Part shown: piece by piece, positions 27,616 to 41,830 of the stretch
Position numbering within the stretch: the stretch's first letter is position 1
Layout of the letters: every line of letters begins with the position of its first letter
NCBI GenBank assembly: GCA_947561715.1
Contig: OX387201.1
Location: 12,352,001 to 12,416,000, forward strand
Direction of reading: 5' to 3'
DNA length: 64,000 bases
Origin: Ascidia mentula
Taxonomy: Eukaryota; Chordata; Ascidiacea; Phlebobranchia; Ascidiidae
Notes under the pieces: model-generated
What the model was told of the DNA's origin: nothing
What the model saw: the letters and a program-made list of their open reading frames with translations, nothing else
The model's database searches: none
Position numbers and translations under genes: made by a program

Positions 27616-29822
27616 CAGTACAAGCTTTATTATACAGTGGAAAACGCTGATACTCCAGTACTGAGTTTGCGGTTGCACAACGTATGTAACTCTGCGATTT
27701 CAGCACTTGTCCATTTTGCAGTATATGACTTTTCGATAAAAAATATTTTTTTTCAGTACAAGCTTTATTATACAGTGGAAAACGCTGATACTCCAGTACT
27801 GAGTTTGCGGTTGCACAACGCATGTAACTATGCGATTTCAGCACTTGTCCATTTTGCAGTATATGACTTTTCGATAAAAAATATTTTTTTTCAGTACAAG
27901 CTTTATTATACAGTGGAAAACGCTGATACTCCAGTACTGAGTTTGCGGTTGCACAACGCATGTAACTATGCGATTTCAGTACTTGTCCATTTTGCAGTAT
28001 ATGACTTTTCGATAAAAAATATTTTTTTTCAGTACAAGCTTTATTATACAGTGGAAAACGCTGATACTCCAGTACTGAGTTTGCGGTTGCACAACGTATG
28101 TAACTATGCGATTTCAGCACTTGTCCATTTTGCAGTATATGACTTTTCGATAAAAAATATGTTTTTTCAGTACAAGCTTTATTATACAGTGGAAAACGCT
28201 GATACTCCAGTACTGAGTTTGCGGTTGCACAACGTATGTAACTATGCGATTTCAGCACTTGTCCATTTTGCAGTATATGACTTTTCGATGAAAAATATTT
28301 TTTTTCATTACAAGCTTTATTATACAGTGGAAAACGCTGATACTCTAGTACTGAGTTTGCGGTTGCACAACGTATGTAACTCTGCGCTTTCAGCATTTGT
28401 CCATTTTGCAGTATATGACTTTTCGATAAAAAATATTTTATTTCAGTACAAGCTTTATTATACAGTGGAAAACGCTGATACTCCAGTACTGAGTTTGCGG
28501 TTGCACAACGTATGTAACTATGCGATTTCAGCACTTATCCATTTTGCAGTATATGACTTTTCGATAAAAAATATGTTTTTTCAGTACAAGCTTTATTATA
28601 CAGTGGAAAACGCTGATACTCCAGTACTGAGTTTGCGGTTGCACAACGCATGTAACTATGCGATTTCAGCACTTGTCCATTTTGCAGTATATGACTTTTC
28701 GATAAAAAATATTTTTTTTCAGTACAAGCTTTATTATACAGTGGAAAACGCTGATACTCCAGTACTGAGTTTGCGGTTGCACAACGTATGTAACTATGCG
28801 ATTTCAGCACTTGTCCATTTTGCAGTATATGACTTTTCGATAAAAAATATGTTTTTTCAGTACAAGCTTTATTATACAGTGGAAAACGCTGATACTCCAG
28901 TACTAAGTTTGCGGTTGCACAACGTATGTAACTATGCGATTTCAGCACTTATCCATTTTGCAGTATATGACTTTTCGATAAAAAATATTTTTTTTCAGTA
29001 CAAGCTTTATTATACAGTGGAAAACGCTGATACTCCAGTACTGAGTTTGCGGTTGCACAACGCATGTAACTATGCGATTTCAGCACTTGTCCATTTTGCA
29101 GTATATGACTTTTCGATAAAAAATATTTTTTTCAGTACAAGCTTTATTATACAGTGGAAAACGCTGATACTCCAGTACTGAGTTTGCGGTTGCACAACGT
29201 ATGTAACTATGCGATTTCAGCACTTGTCCATTTTGCAGTATATGACTTTTCGATAAAAAATATGTTTTTTCAGTACAAGCTTTATTATACAGTGGAAAAC
29301 GCTGATACTCCAGTACTAAGTTTGCGGTTGCACAACGTATGTAACTATGCGATTTCAGCACTTGTCCATTTTGCAGTATATGACTTTTCGATAAAAAATA
29401 TTTTTTTTCAGTACAAGCTTTATTATACAGTGGAAAACGCTGATACTCCAGTACTGAGTTTGCGGTTGCACAACGCAAGTAACTATGCGATTTCAGCACT
29501 TGTCCATTTTGCAGTATATGACTTTTCGATAAAAAATATTTTTTTTCATTACAAGCTTTATTATACAGTGGAAAACGCTGATACTCCAGTACTGAGTTTG
29601 CGGTTGCACAACATAAGTAACTCCGCGCTTTCAGCACTTGTCCATTTTGCAGTATTTGACTTTTCGATAAAAAATATGTTTTTTCAGTACAAGCTTTATT
29701 ATACAGTGGAAAACGCTGATACTCCAGTACTGAGTTTGCGGTTGCACAACGTATGTAACTATGCGATTTCAGCACTTGTCCATTTTGCAGTATATGACTT
29801 TTCGATAAAAAATATGTTTTTT
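27616..29822. repeat. Canonical block, 16 monomers
   Basis: Order: S A B C D E C A C K A C K N If C. ACTCTAGTAC occurs in E and CTTATCC in both the C at 28,444 and the K at 28,858. The A monomer at 28,996 ends in T7 (137 bp). A C K occurs twice in a row (28,582 and 28,996), a further trimer-scale duplication. Bases up to 29,357 are matched at the right end of the window. Confidence 0.9.
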
Positions 29823-30238
29823 CAGTACAAGCTTTATTATACAGTGGAAAACGCTGATACTCCAGTACTGAGTTTGCGGTTGCACAACGTATGTAACTAT
29901 GCAATTTCAGCACTTGTCCATTTTGCAGTATATGACTTTTCGATGAAAAATATTTTTTTTTCAGTACAAGCTTTATTATACAGTGGAAAACGCTGATACT
30001 CCAGTACTGAGTTTGCGGTTGCACAACGTATGTAACTATGGGATTTCAGCACTTGTCCATTTTGCAGTATATGACTTTTCGATAAAAAATATTGTTTTTT
30101 CAGTACAAGCTTTATTATACAGTGAAAAACGCTGATACTCCAGTACTGAGTTTGCAGTTGCACAACGTATGTAACTATGCGCTTTCAGCACTTGTCCATT
30201 TTGCAGTATGTGACTTTTCGATAAAAAATATTTTTTTT
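29823..30238. repeat. 139-bp landmark cassette, copy 9
   Basis: First monomer has g81a, GATGAAA and T9; second TATGGG and TTGTTTTTT; third type Q. It is the last cassette before a stretch of about 21.5 kb without one. Confidence 0.92.
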
Positions 30239-31204
30239 CAGTACAAGCTTTATTATACAGTGGAAAACGCTGATACTCCAGTACTGAGTTTGCGGTTGCA
30301 CAACGTATGTAACTATGCGATTTCAGCACTTGTCCATTTTGCAGTATATGACTTTTCGATAAAAAATATTTTTTTTCAGTACAAGCTTTATTATACAGTG
30401 GAAAACGCTGATACTCCAGTACTGAGTTTGCGGTTGCACAACGCATGTAACTATGCGATTTCAGCACTTGTCCATTTTGCAGTATATGACTTTTCGATAA
30501 AAAATATTTTTTTTCAGTACAAGCTTTATTATACAGTGGAAAACGCTGATACTCCAGTACTGAGTTTGCGGTTGCACAACGCATGTAACTATGCGATTTC
30601 AGTACTTGTCCATTTTGCAGTATATGACTTTTCGATAAAAAATATTTTTTTTCAGTACAAGCTTTATTATACAGTGGAAAACGCTGATACTCCAGTACTG
30701 AGTTTGCGGTTGCACAACGTATGTAACTATGCGATTTCAGCACTTGTCCATTTTGCAGTATATGACTTTTCGATAAAAAATATGTTTTTTCAGTACAAGC
30801 TTTATTATACAGTGGAAAACGCTGATACTCCAGTACTGAGTTTGCGGATGCACAACGTATGTAACTATGCGATTTCAGCACTTGTCCATTTTGCAGTATA
30901 TGACTTTTCGATAAAAAATATTTTTTTTCAGTACAAGCTTTATTATACAGTGGAAAACGCTGATACTCCAGTACTGAGTTTGCGGTTGCACAACGCAAGT
31001 AACTATGCGATTTCAGCACTTGTCCATTTTGCAGTATATGACTTTTCGATAAAAAATATTTTTTTTCATTACAAGCTTTATTATACAGTGGAAAACGCTG
31101 ATACTCCAGTACTGAGTTTGCGGTTGCACAACATAAGTAACTCCGCGCTTTCAGCACTTGTCCATTTTGCAGTATTTGACTTTTCGATAAAAAATATGTT
31201 TTTT
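30239..31204. repeat. Canonical block, 7 monomers
   Basis: Order: V A B C V N If. The fifth monomer (30,791) has a private TGCGGATGCAC. The N If pair at the end also ends the preceding block (29,409-29,684), after which this one joins an L-type unit. Confidence 0.88.
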
Positions 31205-34200
31205 CAGTACAAGCTCTATTATACACTGGAAAACGCTGATACTCCAGTATTGCTTTTGCGGTTGCACAACGTATGTAACTATGCGATTTCAGCACTTGTC
31301 CATTTTGCAGTATATGACTTTTCGATAAAAAATATTTTTTTTCAGTACAAGCTCTATTATACACTGGAAAACGCTAATACTCCAGTATTGCTTTTGCGGT
31401 TGCACAACGTATGTAACTATGCGATTTCAGCACTTGTCCATTTTGCAGTATATGACTTTTCGATAAAAAATATTTTTTTTCAGTACAAGCTTTATTATAC
31501 AGTGGAAAACGCTGATACTCCAGTATTGCGTTTGCGGTTGCACAACGTATGTAACTATGCGCTTTCAGCACTTGTCCATTTTGCAGTATGTGACTTTTCG
31601 ATAAAAAATATTTTTTTTCAGTACAAGCTTTATTATACAGTGGAAAACGCTGATACTCCAGTACTGAGTTTGCGGTTGCACAACGTATGTAACTCTGCGA
31701 TTTCAGCACTTGTCCATTTTGCAGTATATGACTTTTCGATAAAAAATATTTTTTTTCATTGCAAGCTTTATTATACAGTGGAAAACGCTGATACTCCAGT
31801 ATTGCGTTTGCGGTTGCACAACGTATGTAACTATGCGCTTTCAGCACTTGTCCATTTTGCAGTATATGACTTTTCGATAAAAAATATTTTTTTTCAGTAC
31901 AAGCTTTATTATACAGTGGAAAACGCTGATACTCCAGTACTGAGTTTGCGGTTGCACAACGCATGTAACTATGCGATTTCAGCACTTGTCCATTTTGCAG
32001 TATATGACTTTTCGATAAAAAATATTTTTTTTCAGTACAAGCTTTATTATACAGTGGAAAACGCTGATACTCCAGTACTGAGTTTGCGGTTGCACAACGT
32101 ATGTAACTATGCGATTTCAGCACTTGTCCATTTTGCAGTATATGACTTTTCGATAAAAAATATGTTTTTTCAGTACAAGCTTTATTATACAGTGGAAAAC
32201 GCTGATACTCCAGTACTAAGTTTGCGGTTGCACAACGTATGTAACTATGCGATTTCAGCACTTGTCCATTTTGCAGTATATGACTTTTCGATAAAAAATA
32301 TTTTTTTTCAGTACAAGCTTTATTATACAGTGGAAAACGCTGATACTCCAGTACTGAGTTTGCGGTTGCACAACGCAAGTAACTATGCGATTTCAGCACT
32401 TGTCCATTTTGCAGTATATGACTTTTCGATAAAAAATATTTTTTTTCAGTACAAGCTTTATTATACAGTGGAAAACGCTGATACTCCAGTACTGAGTTTG
32501 CGGTTGCACAACGTATGTAACTATGCGATTTCAGCACTTGTCCATTTTGCAGTATATGACTTTTCGATAAAAAATATGTTTTTTCAGTACAAGCTTTATT
32601 ATACAGTGGAAAACGCTGATACTCCAGTACTGAGTTTGCGGTTGCACAACGCATGTAACTATGCGATTTCAGCACTTGTCCATTTTGCAGTATATGACTT
32701 TTCGATAAAAAATATTTTTTTTCAGTACAAGCTTTATTATACAGTGGAAAACGCTGATACTCCAGTACTGAGTTTGCGGTTGCACAACGCATGTAACTAT
32801 GCGATTTCAGTACTTGTCCATTTTGCAGTATATGACTTTTCGATAAAAAATATTTTTTTTCAGTACAAGCTTTATTATACAGTGGAAAACGCTGATACTC
32901 CAGTACTGAGTTTGCGGTTGCACAACGTATGTAACTATGCGATTTCAGCACTTGTCCATTTTGCAGTATATGACTTTTCGATAAAAAATATGTTTTTTCA
33001 GTACAAGCTTTATTATACAGTGGAAAACGCTGATACTCCAGTACTGAGTTTGCGGTTGCACAACGTATGTAACTATGCGATTTCAGCACTTGTCCATTTT
33101 GCAGTATATGACTTTTCGATGAAAAATATTTTTTTTCAATACAAGCTTTATTATACAGTGGAAAACGCTGATACTCCAGTACTGAGTTTGCGGTTGCACA
33201 ACGTATGTAACTCTGCGCTTTCAGCATTTGTCCATTTTGCAGTATATGACTTTTCGATAAAAAATATTTTATTTCAGTACAAGCTTTATTATACAGTGGA
33301 AAACGCTGATACTCCAGTACTGAGTTTGCGGTTGCACAACGTATGTAACTATGCGATTTCAGCACTTGTCCATTTTGCAGTATATGACTTTTCGATAAAA
33401 AATATGTTTTTTCAGTACAAGCTTTATTATACAGTGGAAAACGCTGATACTCCAGTACTGAGTTTGCGGTTGCACAACGTATGTAACTATGCGATTTCAG
33501 CACTTGTCCATTTTGCAGTATATGACTTTTCGATGAAAAATATTTTTTTTCATTACAAGCTTTATTATACAGTGGAAAACGCTGATACTCCAGTACTGAG
33601 TTTGCGGTTGCACAACGTATGTAACTCTGCGCTTTCAGCATTTGTCCATTTTGCAGTATATGACTTTTCGATAAAAAATATTTTTTTTCAGTACAAGCTT
33701 TATTATACAGTGGAAAACGCTGATACTCCAGTACTGAGTTTGCGGTTGCACAACGCATGTAACTATGCGATTTCAGCACTTGTCCATTTTGCAGTATATG
33801 ACTTTTCGATAAAAAATATTTTTTTTCATTACAAGCTTTATTATACAGTGGAAAACGCTGATACTCCAGTACTGAGTTTGCGGTTGCACAACATAAGTAA
33901 CTCCGCGCTTTCAGCACTTGTCCATTTTGCAGTATATGACTTTTCGATAAAAAATATTTTTTTTCATTACAAGCTTTATTATACAGTGGAAAACGCTGAT
34001 ACTCCAGTACTGAGTTTGCGGTTGCACAACGTATGTAACTCTGCGCTTTCAGCATTTGTCCATTTTGCAGTATATGACTTTTCGATAAAAAATATTTTTT
34101 TTCAGTACAAGCTTTATTATACAGTGGAAAACGCTGATACTCCAGTACTGAGTTTGCGGTTGCACAACGCATGTAACTCTGCGCTTTCAGCACTTGTCCA

Positions 34201-34378
34201 TTTTGCAGTATATGACTTTTCGATAAAAAATATTTTTTTTCATTACAAGCTTTATTATACAGTGGAAAACGCTGATACTCCAGTACTGAGTTTGCGGTTG
34301 CACAACATAAGTAACTCCGCGCTTTCAGCACTTGTCCATTTTGCAGTATTTGACTTTTCGATAAAAAATATGTTTTTT
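31205..34378. repeat. L-type higher-order unit, 23 monomers
   Basis: Order: L L Rc S R A C K N C A B C D E C D E0 A I E0 A/S2-type If. The second L has AACGCTAATACTCC, shared only with 34,517. The next unit starts exactly 3,174 bp (23 monomers) later with the same L L Rc S R A. The E monomer starts CAATAC, as in 7,458-10,493. Confidence 0.9.
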
Positions 34379-37276
34379 CAGTACAAGCTCTATTATACAC
34401 TGGAAAACGCTGATACTCCAGTATTGCTTTTGCGGTTGCACAACGTATGTAACTATGCGATTTCAGCACTTGTCCATTTTGCAGTATATGACTTTTCGAT
34501 AAAAAATATTTTTTTTCAGTACAAGCTCTATTATACACTGGAAAACGCTAATACTCCAGTATTGCTTTTGCGGTTGCACAACGTATGTAACTATGCGATT
34601 TCAGCACTTGTCCATTTTGCAGTATATGACTTTTCGATAAAAAATATTTTTTTTCAGTACAAGCTTTATTATACAGTGGAAAACGCTGATACTCCAGTAT
34701 TGCGTTTGCGGTTGCACAACGTATGTAACTATGCGCTTTCAGCACTTGTCCATTTTGCAGTATGTGACTTTTCGATAAAAAATATTTTTTTTCAGTACAA
34801 GCTTTATTATACAGTGGAAAACGCTGATACTCCAGTACTGAGTTTGCGGTTGCACAACGTATGTAACTCTGCGATTTCAGCACTTGTCCATTTTGCAGTA
34901 TATGACTTTTCGATAAAAAATATTTTTTTTCATTGCAAGCTTTATTATACAGTGGAAAACGCTGATACTCCAGTATTGCGTTTGCGGTTGCACAACGTAT
35001 GTAACTATGCGCTTTCAGCACTTGTCCATTTTGCAGTATATGACTTTTCGATAAAAAATATTTTTTTTCAGTACAAGCTTTATTATACAGTGGAAAACGC
35101 TGATACTCCAGTACTGAGTTTGCGGTTGCACAACGCATGTAACTATGCGATTTCAGCACTTGTCCATTTTGCAGTATATGACTTTTCGATAAAAAATATT
35201 TTTTTTCAGTACAAGCTTTATTATACAGTGGAAAACGCTGATACTCCAGTACTGAGTTTGCGGTTGCACAACGTATGTAACTATGCGATTTCAGCACTTG
35301 TCCATTTTGCAGTATATGACTTTTCGATAAAAAATATTTTATTTCAGTACAAGCTTTATTATACAGTGTAAAACGCTGATACTCCAGTACTGAGTTTGCG
35401 GTTGCACAACGTATGTAACTCTGCGATTTCAGCACTTGTCCATTTTGCAGTATATGACTTTTCGATAAAAAATATTTTTTTTCAGTACAAGCTTTATTAT
35501 ACAGTGGAAAACGCTGATACTCCAGTACTGAGTTTGCGGTTGCACAACGCAAGTAACTATGCGATTTCAGCACTTGTCCATTTTGCAGTATATGACTTTT
35601 CGATAAAAAATATTTTTTTTCAGTACAAGCTTTATTATACAGTGGAAAACGCTGATACTCCAGTACTGAGTTTGCGGTTGCACAACGTATGTAACTATGC
35701 GATTTCAGCACTTGTCCATTTTGCAGTATATGACTTTTCGATAAAAAATATGTTTTTTCAGTACAAGCTTTATTATACAGTGGAAAACGCTGATACTCCA
35801 GTACTGAGTTTGCGGTTGCACAACGTATGTAACTCTGCGATTTCAGCACTTGTCCATTTTGCAGTATATGACTTTTCGATAAAAAATATTTTTTTTCAGT
35901 ACAAGCTTTATTATACAGTGGAAAACGCTGATACTCCAGTACTGAGTTTGCGGTTGCACAACGCATGTAACTATGCGATTTCAGCACTTGTCCATTTTGC
36001 AGTATATGACTTTTCGATAAAAAATATTTTTTTTCAGTACAAGCTTTATTATACAGTGGAAAACGCTGATACTCCAGTACTGAGTTTGCGGTTGCACAAC
36101 GCATGTAACTATGCGATTTCAGTACTTGTCCATTTTGCAGTATATGACTTTTCGATAAAAAATATTTTTTTTCAGTACAAGCTTTATTATACAGTGGAAA
36201 ACGCTGATACTCCAGTACTGAGTTTGCGGTTGCACAACGTATGTAACTATGCGATTTCAGCACTTGTCCATTTTGCAGTATATGACTTTTCGATAAAAAA
36301 TATGTTTTTTCTGTACAAGCTTTATTATACAGTGGAAAACGCTGATACTCCAGTACTGAGTTTGCGGTTGCACAACGTATGTAACTATGCGATTTCAGCA
36401 CTTGTCCATTTTGCAGTATATGACTTTTCGATGAAAAATATTTTTTTTCAATACAAGCTTTATTATACAGTGGAAAACGCTGATACTCCAGTACTGAGTT
36501 TGCGGTTGCACAACGTATGTAACTCTGCGCTTTCAGCATTTGTCCATTTTGCAGTATATGACTTTTCGATAAAAAATATTTTATTTCAGTACAAGCTTTA
36601 TTATACAGTGGAAAACGCTGATACTCCAGTACTGAGTTTGCGGTTGCACAACGTATGTAACTATGCGATTTCAGCACTTGTCCATTTTGCAGTATATGAC
36701 TTTTCGATAAAAAATATGTTTTTTCAGTACAAGCTTTATTATACAGTGGAAAACGCTGATACTCCAGTACTGAGTTTGCGGTTGCACAACGTATGTAACT
36801 ATGCGATTTCAGCACTTGTCCATTTTGCAGTATATGACTTTTCGATGAAAAATATTTTTTTTCATTACAAGCTTTATTATACAGTGGAAAACGCTGATAC
36901 TCCAGTACTGAGTTTGCGGTTGCACAACGTATGTAACTCTGCGCTTTCAGCATTTGTCCATTTTGCAGTATATGACTTTTCGATAAAAAATATTTTTTTT
37001 CAGTACAAGCTTTATTATACAGTGGAAAACGCTGATACTCCAGTACTGAGTTTGCGGTTGCACAACGCATGTAACTATGCGATTTCAGCACTTGTCCATT
37101 TTGCAGTATATGACTTTTCGATAAAAAATATTTTTTTTCATTACAAGCTTTATTATACAGTGGAAAACGCTGATACTCCAGTACTGAGTTTGCGGTTGCA
37201 CAACATAAGTAACTCCGCGCTTTCAGCACTTGTCCATTTTGCAGTATTTGACTTTTCGATAAAAAATATGTTTTTT
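34379..37276. repeat. L-type higher-order unit, 21 monomers
   Basis: Order: L L Rc S R A V(t135a) S N C S A B C D E C D E0 A If. Position 35,369 has GTGTAAAACG instead of GTGGAAAACG, placing a TAA in the + frame that ends the open frame from 30,092. The D monomer at 36,311 has a private CTGTAC start. The ATTTTATTT tail on an otherwise consensus monomer followed by S is shared with 37,967-38,242. Confidence 0.9.
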
Positions 37277-38932
37277 CAGTACAAGCTCTATTATACACTG
37301 GAAAACGCTGATACTCCAGTATTGCTTTTGCGGTTGCACAACGTATGTAACTATGCGATTTCAGCACTTGTCCATTTTGCAGTATATGACTTTTCGATAA
37401 AAAATATTTTTTTTCAGTACAAGCTTTATTATACAGTGGAAAACGCTGATACTCCAGTATTGCGTTTGCGGTTGCACAACGTATGTAACTATGCGCTTTC
37501 AGCACTTGTCCATTTTGCAGTATGTGACTTTTCGATAAAAAATATTTTTTTTCAGTACAAGCTTTATTATACAGTGGAAAACGCTGATACTCCAGTACTG
37601 AGTTTGCGGTTGCACAACGTATGTAACTCTGCGATTTCAGCACTTGTCCATTTTGCAGTATATGACTTTTCGATAAAAAATATTTTTTTTCATTGCAAGC
37701 TTTATTATACAGTGGAAAACGCTGATACTCCAGTATTGCGTTTGCGGTTGCACAACGTATGTAACTATGCGCTTTCAGCACTTGTCCATTTTGCAGTATA
37801 TGACTTTTCGATAAAAAATATTTTTTTTCAGTACAAGCTTTATTATACAGTGGAAAACGCTGATACTCCAGTACTGAGTTTGCGGTTGCACAACGCATGT
37901 AACTATGCGATTTCAGCACTTGTCCATTTTGCAGTATATGACTTTTCGATAAAAAATATTTTTTTTCAGTACAAGCTTTATTATACAGTGGAAAACGCTG
38001 ATACTCCAGTACTGAGTTTTCGGTTGCACAACGTATGTAACTATGCGATTTCAGCACTTGTCCATTTTGCAGTATATGACTTTTCGATAAAAAATATTTT
38101 ATTTCAGTACAAGCTTTATTATACAGTGGAAAACGCTGATACTCCAGTACTGAGTTTGCGGTTGCACAACGTATGTAACTCTGCGATTTCAGCACTTGTC
38201 CATTTTGCAGTATATGACTTTTCGATAAAAAATATTTTTTTTCAGTACAAGCTTTATTATACAGTGGAAAACGCTGATACTCCAGTACTGAGTTTGCGGT
38301 TGCACAACGCAAGTAACTATGCGATTTCAGCACTTGTCCATTTTGCAGTATATGACTTTTCGATAAAAAATATTTTTTTTCAGTACAAGCTTTATTATAC
38401 AGTGGAAAACGCTGATACTCCAGTACTGAGTTTGCGGTTGCACAACGTATGTAACTATGCGATTTCAGCACTTGTCCATTTTGCAGTATATGACTTTTCG
38501 ATAAAAAATATGTTTTTTCAGTACAAGCTTTATTATACAGTGGAAAACGCTGATACTCCAGTACTGAGTTTGCGGTTGCACAACGTATGTAACTCTGCGA
38601 TTTCAGCACTTGTCCATTTTGCAGTATATGACTTTTCGATAAAAAATATTTTTTTTCAGTACAAGCTTTATTATACAGTGGAAAACGCTGATACTCCAGT
38701 ACTGAGTTTGCGGTTGCACAACGCATGTAACTATGCGATTTCAGCACTTGTCCATTTTGCAGTATATGACTTTACGATAAAAAATATTTTTTTTCAGTAC
38801 AAGCTTTATTATACAGTGGAAAACGCTGATACTCCAGTACTGAGTTTGCGGTTGCACAACGCATGTAACTATGCGATTTCAGTACTTGTCCATTTTGCAG
38901 TATATGACTTTTCGATAAAAAATATTTTTTTT
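37277..38932. repeat. L-type higher-order unit, truncated (12 monomers)
   Basis: Order: L Rc S R A V(t135a) S N C S A B. Only one L is present, so the alignment with the previous unit shifts from 2,898 to 2,760 bp (20 monomers). The A monomer at 38,657 reads GACTTTACGAT (t118a), a rare change that recurs at 41,555 and 47,903. The V monomer has TTTTCGGTT. B is followed directly by D, without the usual C. Confidence 0.88.
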
Positions 38933-41830
38933 CAGTACAAGCTTTATTATACAGTGGAAAACGCTGATACTCCAGTACTGAGTTTGCGGTTGCACAACGT
39001 ATGTAACTATGCGATTTCAGCACTTGTCCATTTTGCAGTATATGACTTTTCGATGAAAAATATTTTTTTTCAATACAAGCTTTATTATACAGTGGAAAAC
39101 GCTGATACTCCAGTACTGAGTTTGCGGTTGCACAACGTATGTAACTCTGCGCTTTCAGCATTTGTCCATTTTGCAGTATATGACTTTTCGATAAAAAATA
39201 TTTTATTTCAGTACAAGCTTTATTATACAGTGGAAAACGCTGATACTCCAGTACTGAGTTTGCGGTTGCACAACGTATGTAACTATGCGATTTCAGCACT
39301 TGTCCATTTTGCAGTATATGACTTTTCGATAAAAAATATGTTTTTTCATTACAAGCTTTATTATACAGTGGAAAACGCTGATACTCCAGTACTGAGTTTG
39401 CGGTTGCACAACGTATGTAACTATGCGATTTCAGCACTTGTCCATTTTGCAGTATATGACTTTTCGATAAAAAATATTTTTTTTCATTACAAGCTTTATT
39501 ATACAGTGGAAAACGCTGATACTCCAGTACTGAGTTTGCGGTTGCACAACGTATGTAACTCTGCGCTTTCAGCACTTGTCCATTTTGCAGTATATGACTT
39601 TTCGATAAAAAATATTTTTTTTCAGTACAAGCTTTATTATACAGTGGAAAACGCTGATACTCCAGTACTGAGTTTGCGGTTGCACAACGTATGTAACTAT
39701 GCGATTTCAGCACTTGTCCATTTTGCAGTATATGACTTTTCGATAAAAAATATTTTTTTTCATTACAAGCTTTATTATACAGTGGAAAACGCTGATACTC
39801 CAGTACTGAGTTTGCGGTTGCACAACGTATGTAACTATGCGCTTTCAGCACTTGTCCATTTTGCAGTATATGACTTTTCGATAAAAAATATTTTTTTTCA
39901 GTACAAGCTTTATTATACAGTGGAAAACGCTGATACTCCAGTACTGAGTTTGCGGTTGCACAACGCATGTAACTCTGCGCTTTCAGCACTTGTCCATTTT
40001 GCAGTATATGACTTTTCGATAAAAAATATTTTTTTTCAGTACAAGCTTTATTATACAGTGGAAAACGCTGATACTCCAGTACTGAGTTTGCGGTTGCACA
40101 ACGCATGTAACTATGCGATTTCAGTACTTGTCCATTTTGCAGTATATGACTTTTCGATAAAAAATATTTTTTTTCAGTACAAGCTTTATTATACAGTGGA
40201 AAACGCTGATACTCCAGTACTGAGTTTGCGGTTGCACAACGTATGTAACTATGCGATTTCAGCACTTGTCCATTTTGCAGTATATGACTTTTCGATAAAA
40301 AATATTTTTTTTCATTACAAGCTTTATTATACAGTGGAAAACGCTGATACTCCAGTACTGAGTTTGCGGTTGCACAACGTATGTAACTATGCGATTTCAG
40401 CACTTGTCCATTTTGCAGTATATGACTTTTCGATAAAAAATATTTTTTTTCAGTACAAGCTTTATTATACAGTGGAAAACGCTGATACTCCAGTATTGCG
40501 TTTGCGGTTGCACAACGTATGTAACTATGCGCTTTCAGCACTTGTCCATTTTGCAGTATGTGACTTTTCGATAAAAAATATTTTTTTTCAGTACAAGCTT
40601 TATTATACAGTGGAAAACGCTGATACTCCAGTACTGAGTTTGCGGTTGCACAACGTATGTAACTCTGCGATTTCAGCACTTGTCCATTTTGCAGTATATG
40701 ACTTTTCGATAAAAAATATTTTTTTTTATTGCAAGCTTTATTATACAGTGGAAAACGCTGATACTCCAGTATTGCGTTTGCGGTTGCACAACGTATGTAA
40801 CTATGCGCTTTCAGCACTTGTCCATTTTGCAGTATATGACTTTTCGATAAAAAATTTTTTTTTTCAGTACAAGCTTTATTATACAGTGGAAAACGCTGAT
40901 ACTCCAGTACTGAGTTTGCGGTTGCACAACGCATGTAACTATGCGATTTCAGCACTTGTCCATTTTGCAGTATATGACTTTTCGATAAAAAATATTTTTT
41001 TTCAGTACAAGCTTTATTATACAGTGGAAAACGCTGATACTCCAGTACTGAGTTTGCGGTTGCACAACGCATGTAACTATGCGATTTCAGTACTTGTCCA
41101 TTTTGCAGTATATGACTTTTCGATAAAAAATATTTTTTTTCAGTACAAGCTTTATTATACAGTGGAAAACGCTGATACTCCAGTACTGAGTTTGCGGTTG
41201 CACAACGCAAGTAACTATGCGATTTCAGCACTTGTCCATTTTGCAGTATATGACTTTTCGATAAAAAATATTTTTTTTCAGTACAAGCTTTATTATACAG
41301 TGGAAAACGCTGATACTCCAGTACTGAGTTTGCGGTTGCACAACGTATGTAACTATGCGATTTCAGCACTTGTCCATTTTGCAGTATATGACTTTTCGAT
41401 AAAAAATATGTTTTTTCAGTACAAGCTTTATTATACAGTGGAAAACGCTGATACTCCAGTACTGAGTTTGCGGTTGCACAACGTATGTAACTCTGCGATT
41501 TCAGCACTTGTCCATTTTGCAGTATATGACTTTTCGATAAAAAATATTTTTTTTCAGTACAAGCTTTATTATACAGTGGAAAACGCTGATACTCCAGTAC
41601 TGAGTTTGCGGTTGCACAACGCATGTAACTATGCGATTTCAGCACTTGTCCATTTTGCAGTATATGACTTTACGATAAAAAATATTTTTTTTCAGTACAA
41701 GCTTTATTATACAGTGGAAAACGCTGATACTCCAGTACTGAGTTTGCGGTTGCACAACGCATGTAACTATGCGATTTCAGTACTTGTCCATTTTGCAGTA
41801 TATGACTTTTCGATAAAAAATATTTTTTTT
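38933..41830. repeat. D-start higher-order unit 1, 21 monomers
   Basis: Order: D E C V S2 V Y A/S2-type B V V Rc S R A B N C S A(t118a) B. The R monomer at 40,727 starts TATTGC and ends A6T10. Unit 2 repeats the first half with small substitutions. The start of D units spaced 2,898, 2,208 and 2,346 bp apart shows whole-monomer gain and loss within a common template. Confidence 0.88.

Larger units (their letters stand above)
17125..29357. repeat. Long-range duplication, left copy (about 12.2 kb)
   Basis: This stretch recurs at 51,492-64,000. The offset is 34,367 bp up to about 19,055 and 34,643 bp afterwards. Shared private markers include AATAGG at 19,459, TATATAGTGG at 20,331 and 21,418, the one-base loss near 21,945, A6T10 at 22,491, GTGGTAAACG at 26,946, CATTTTTCAG at 27,295, ACAGCTAAAA at 27,496 and the T7 tract near 29,127. 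I saw no mismatch outside the 276-bp indel, but I did not align every base. Left of 17,121 the monomers differ, so the left edge lies at the start of that monomer. Confidence 0.9.
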
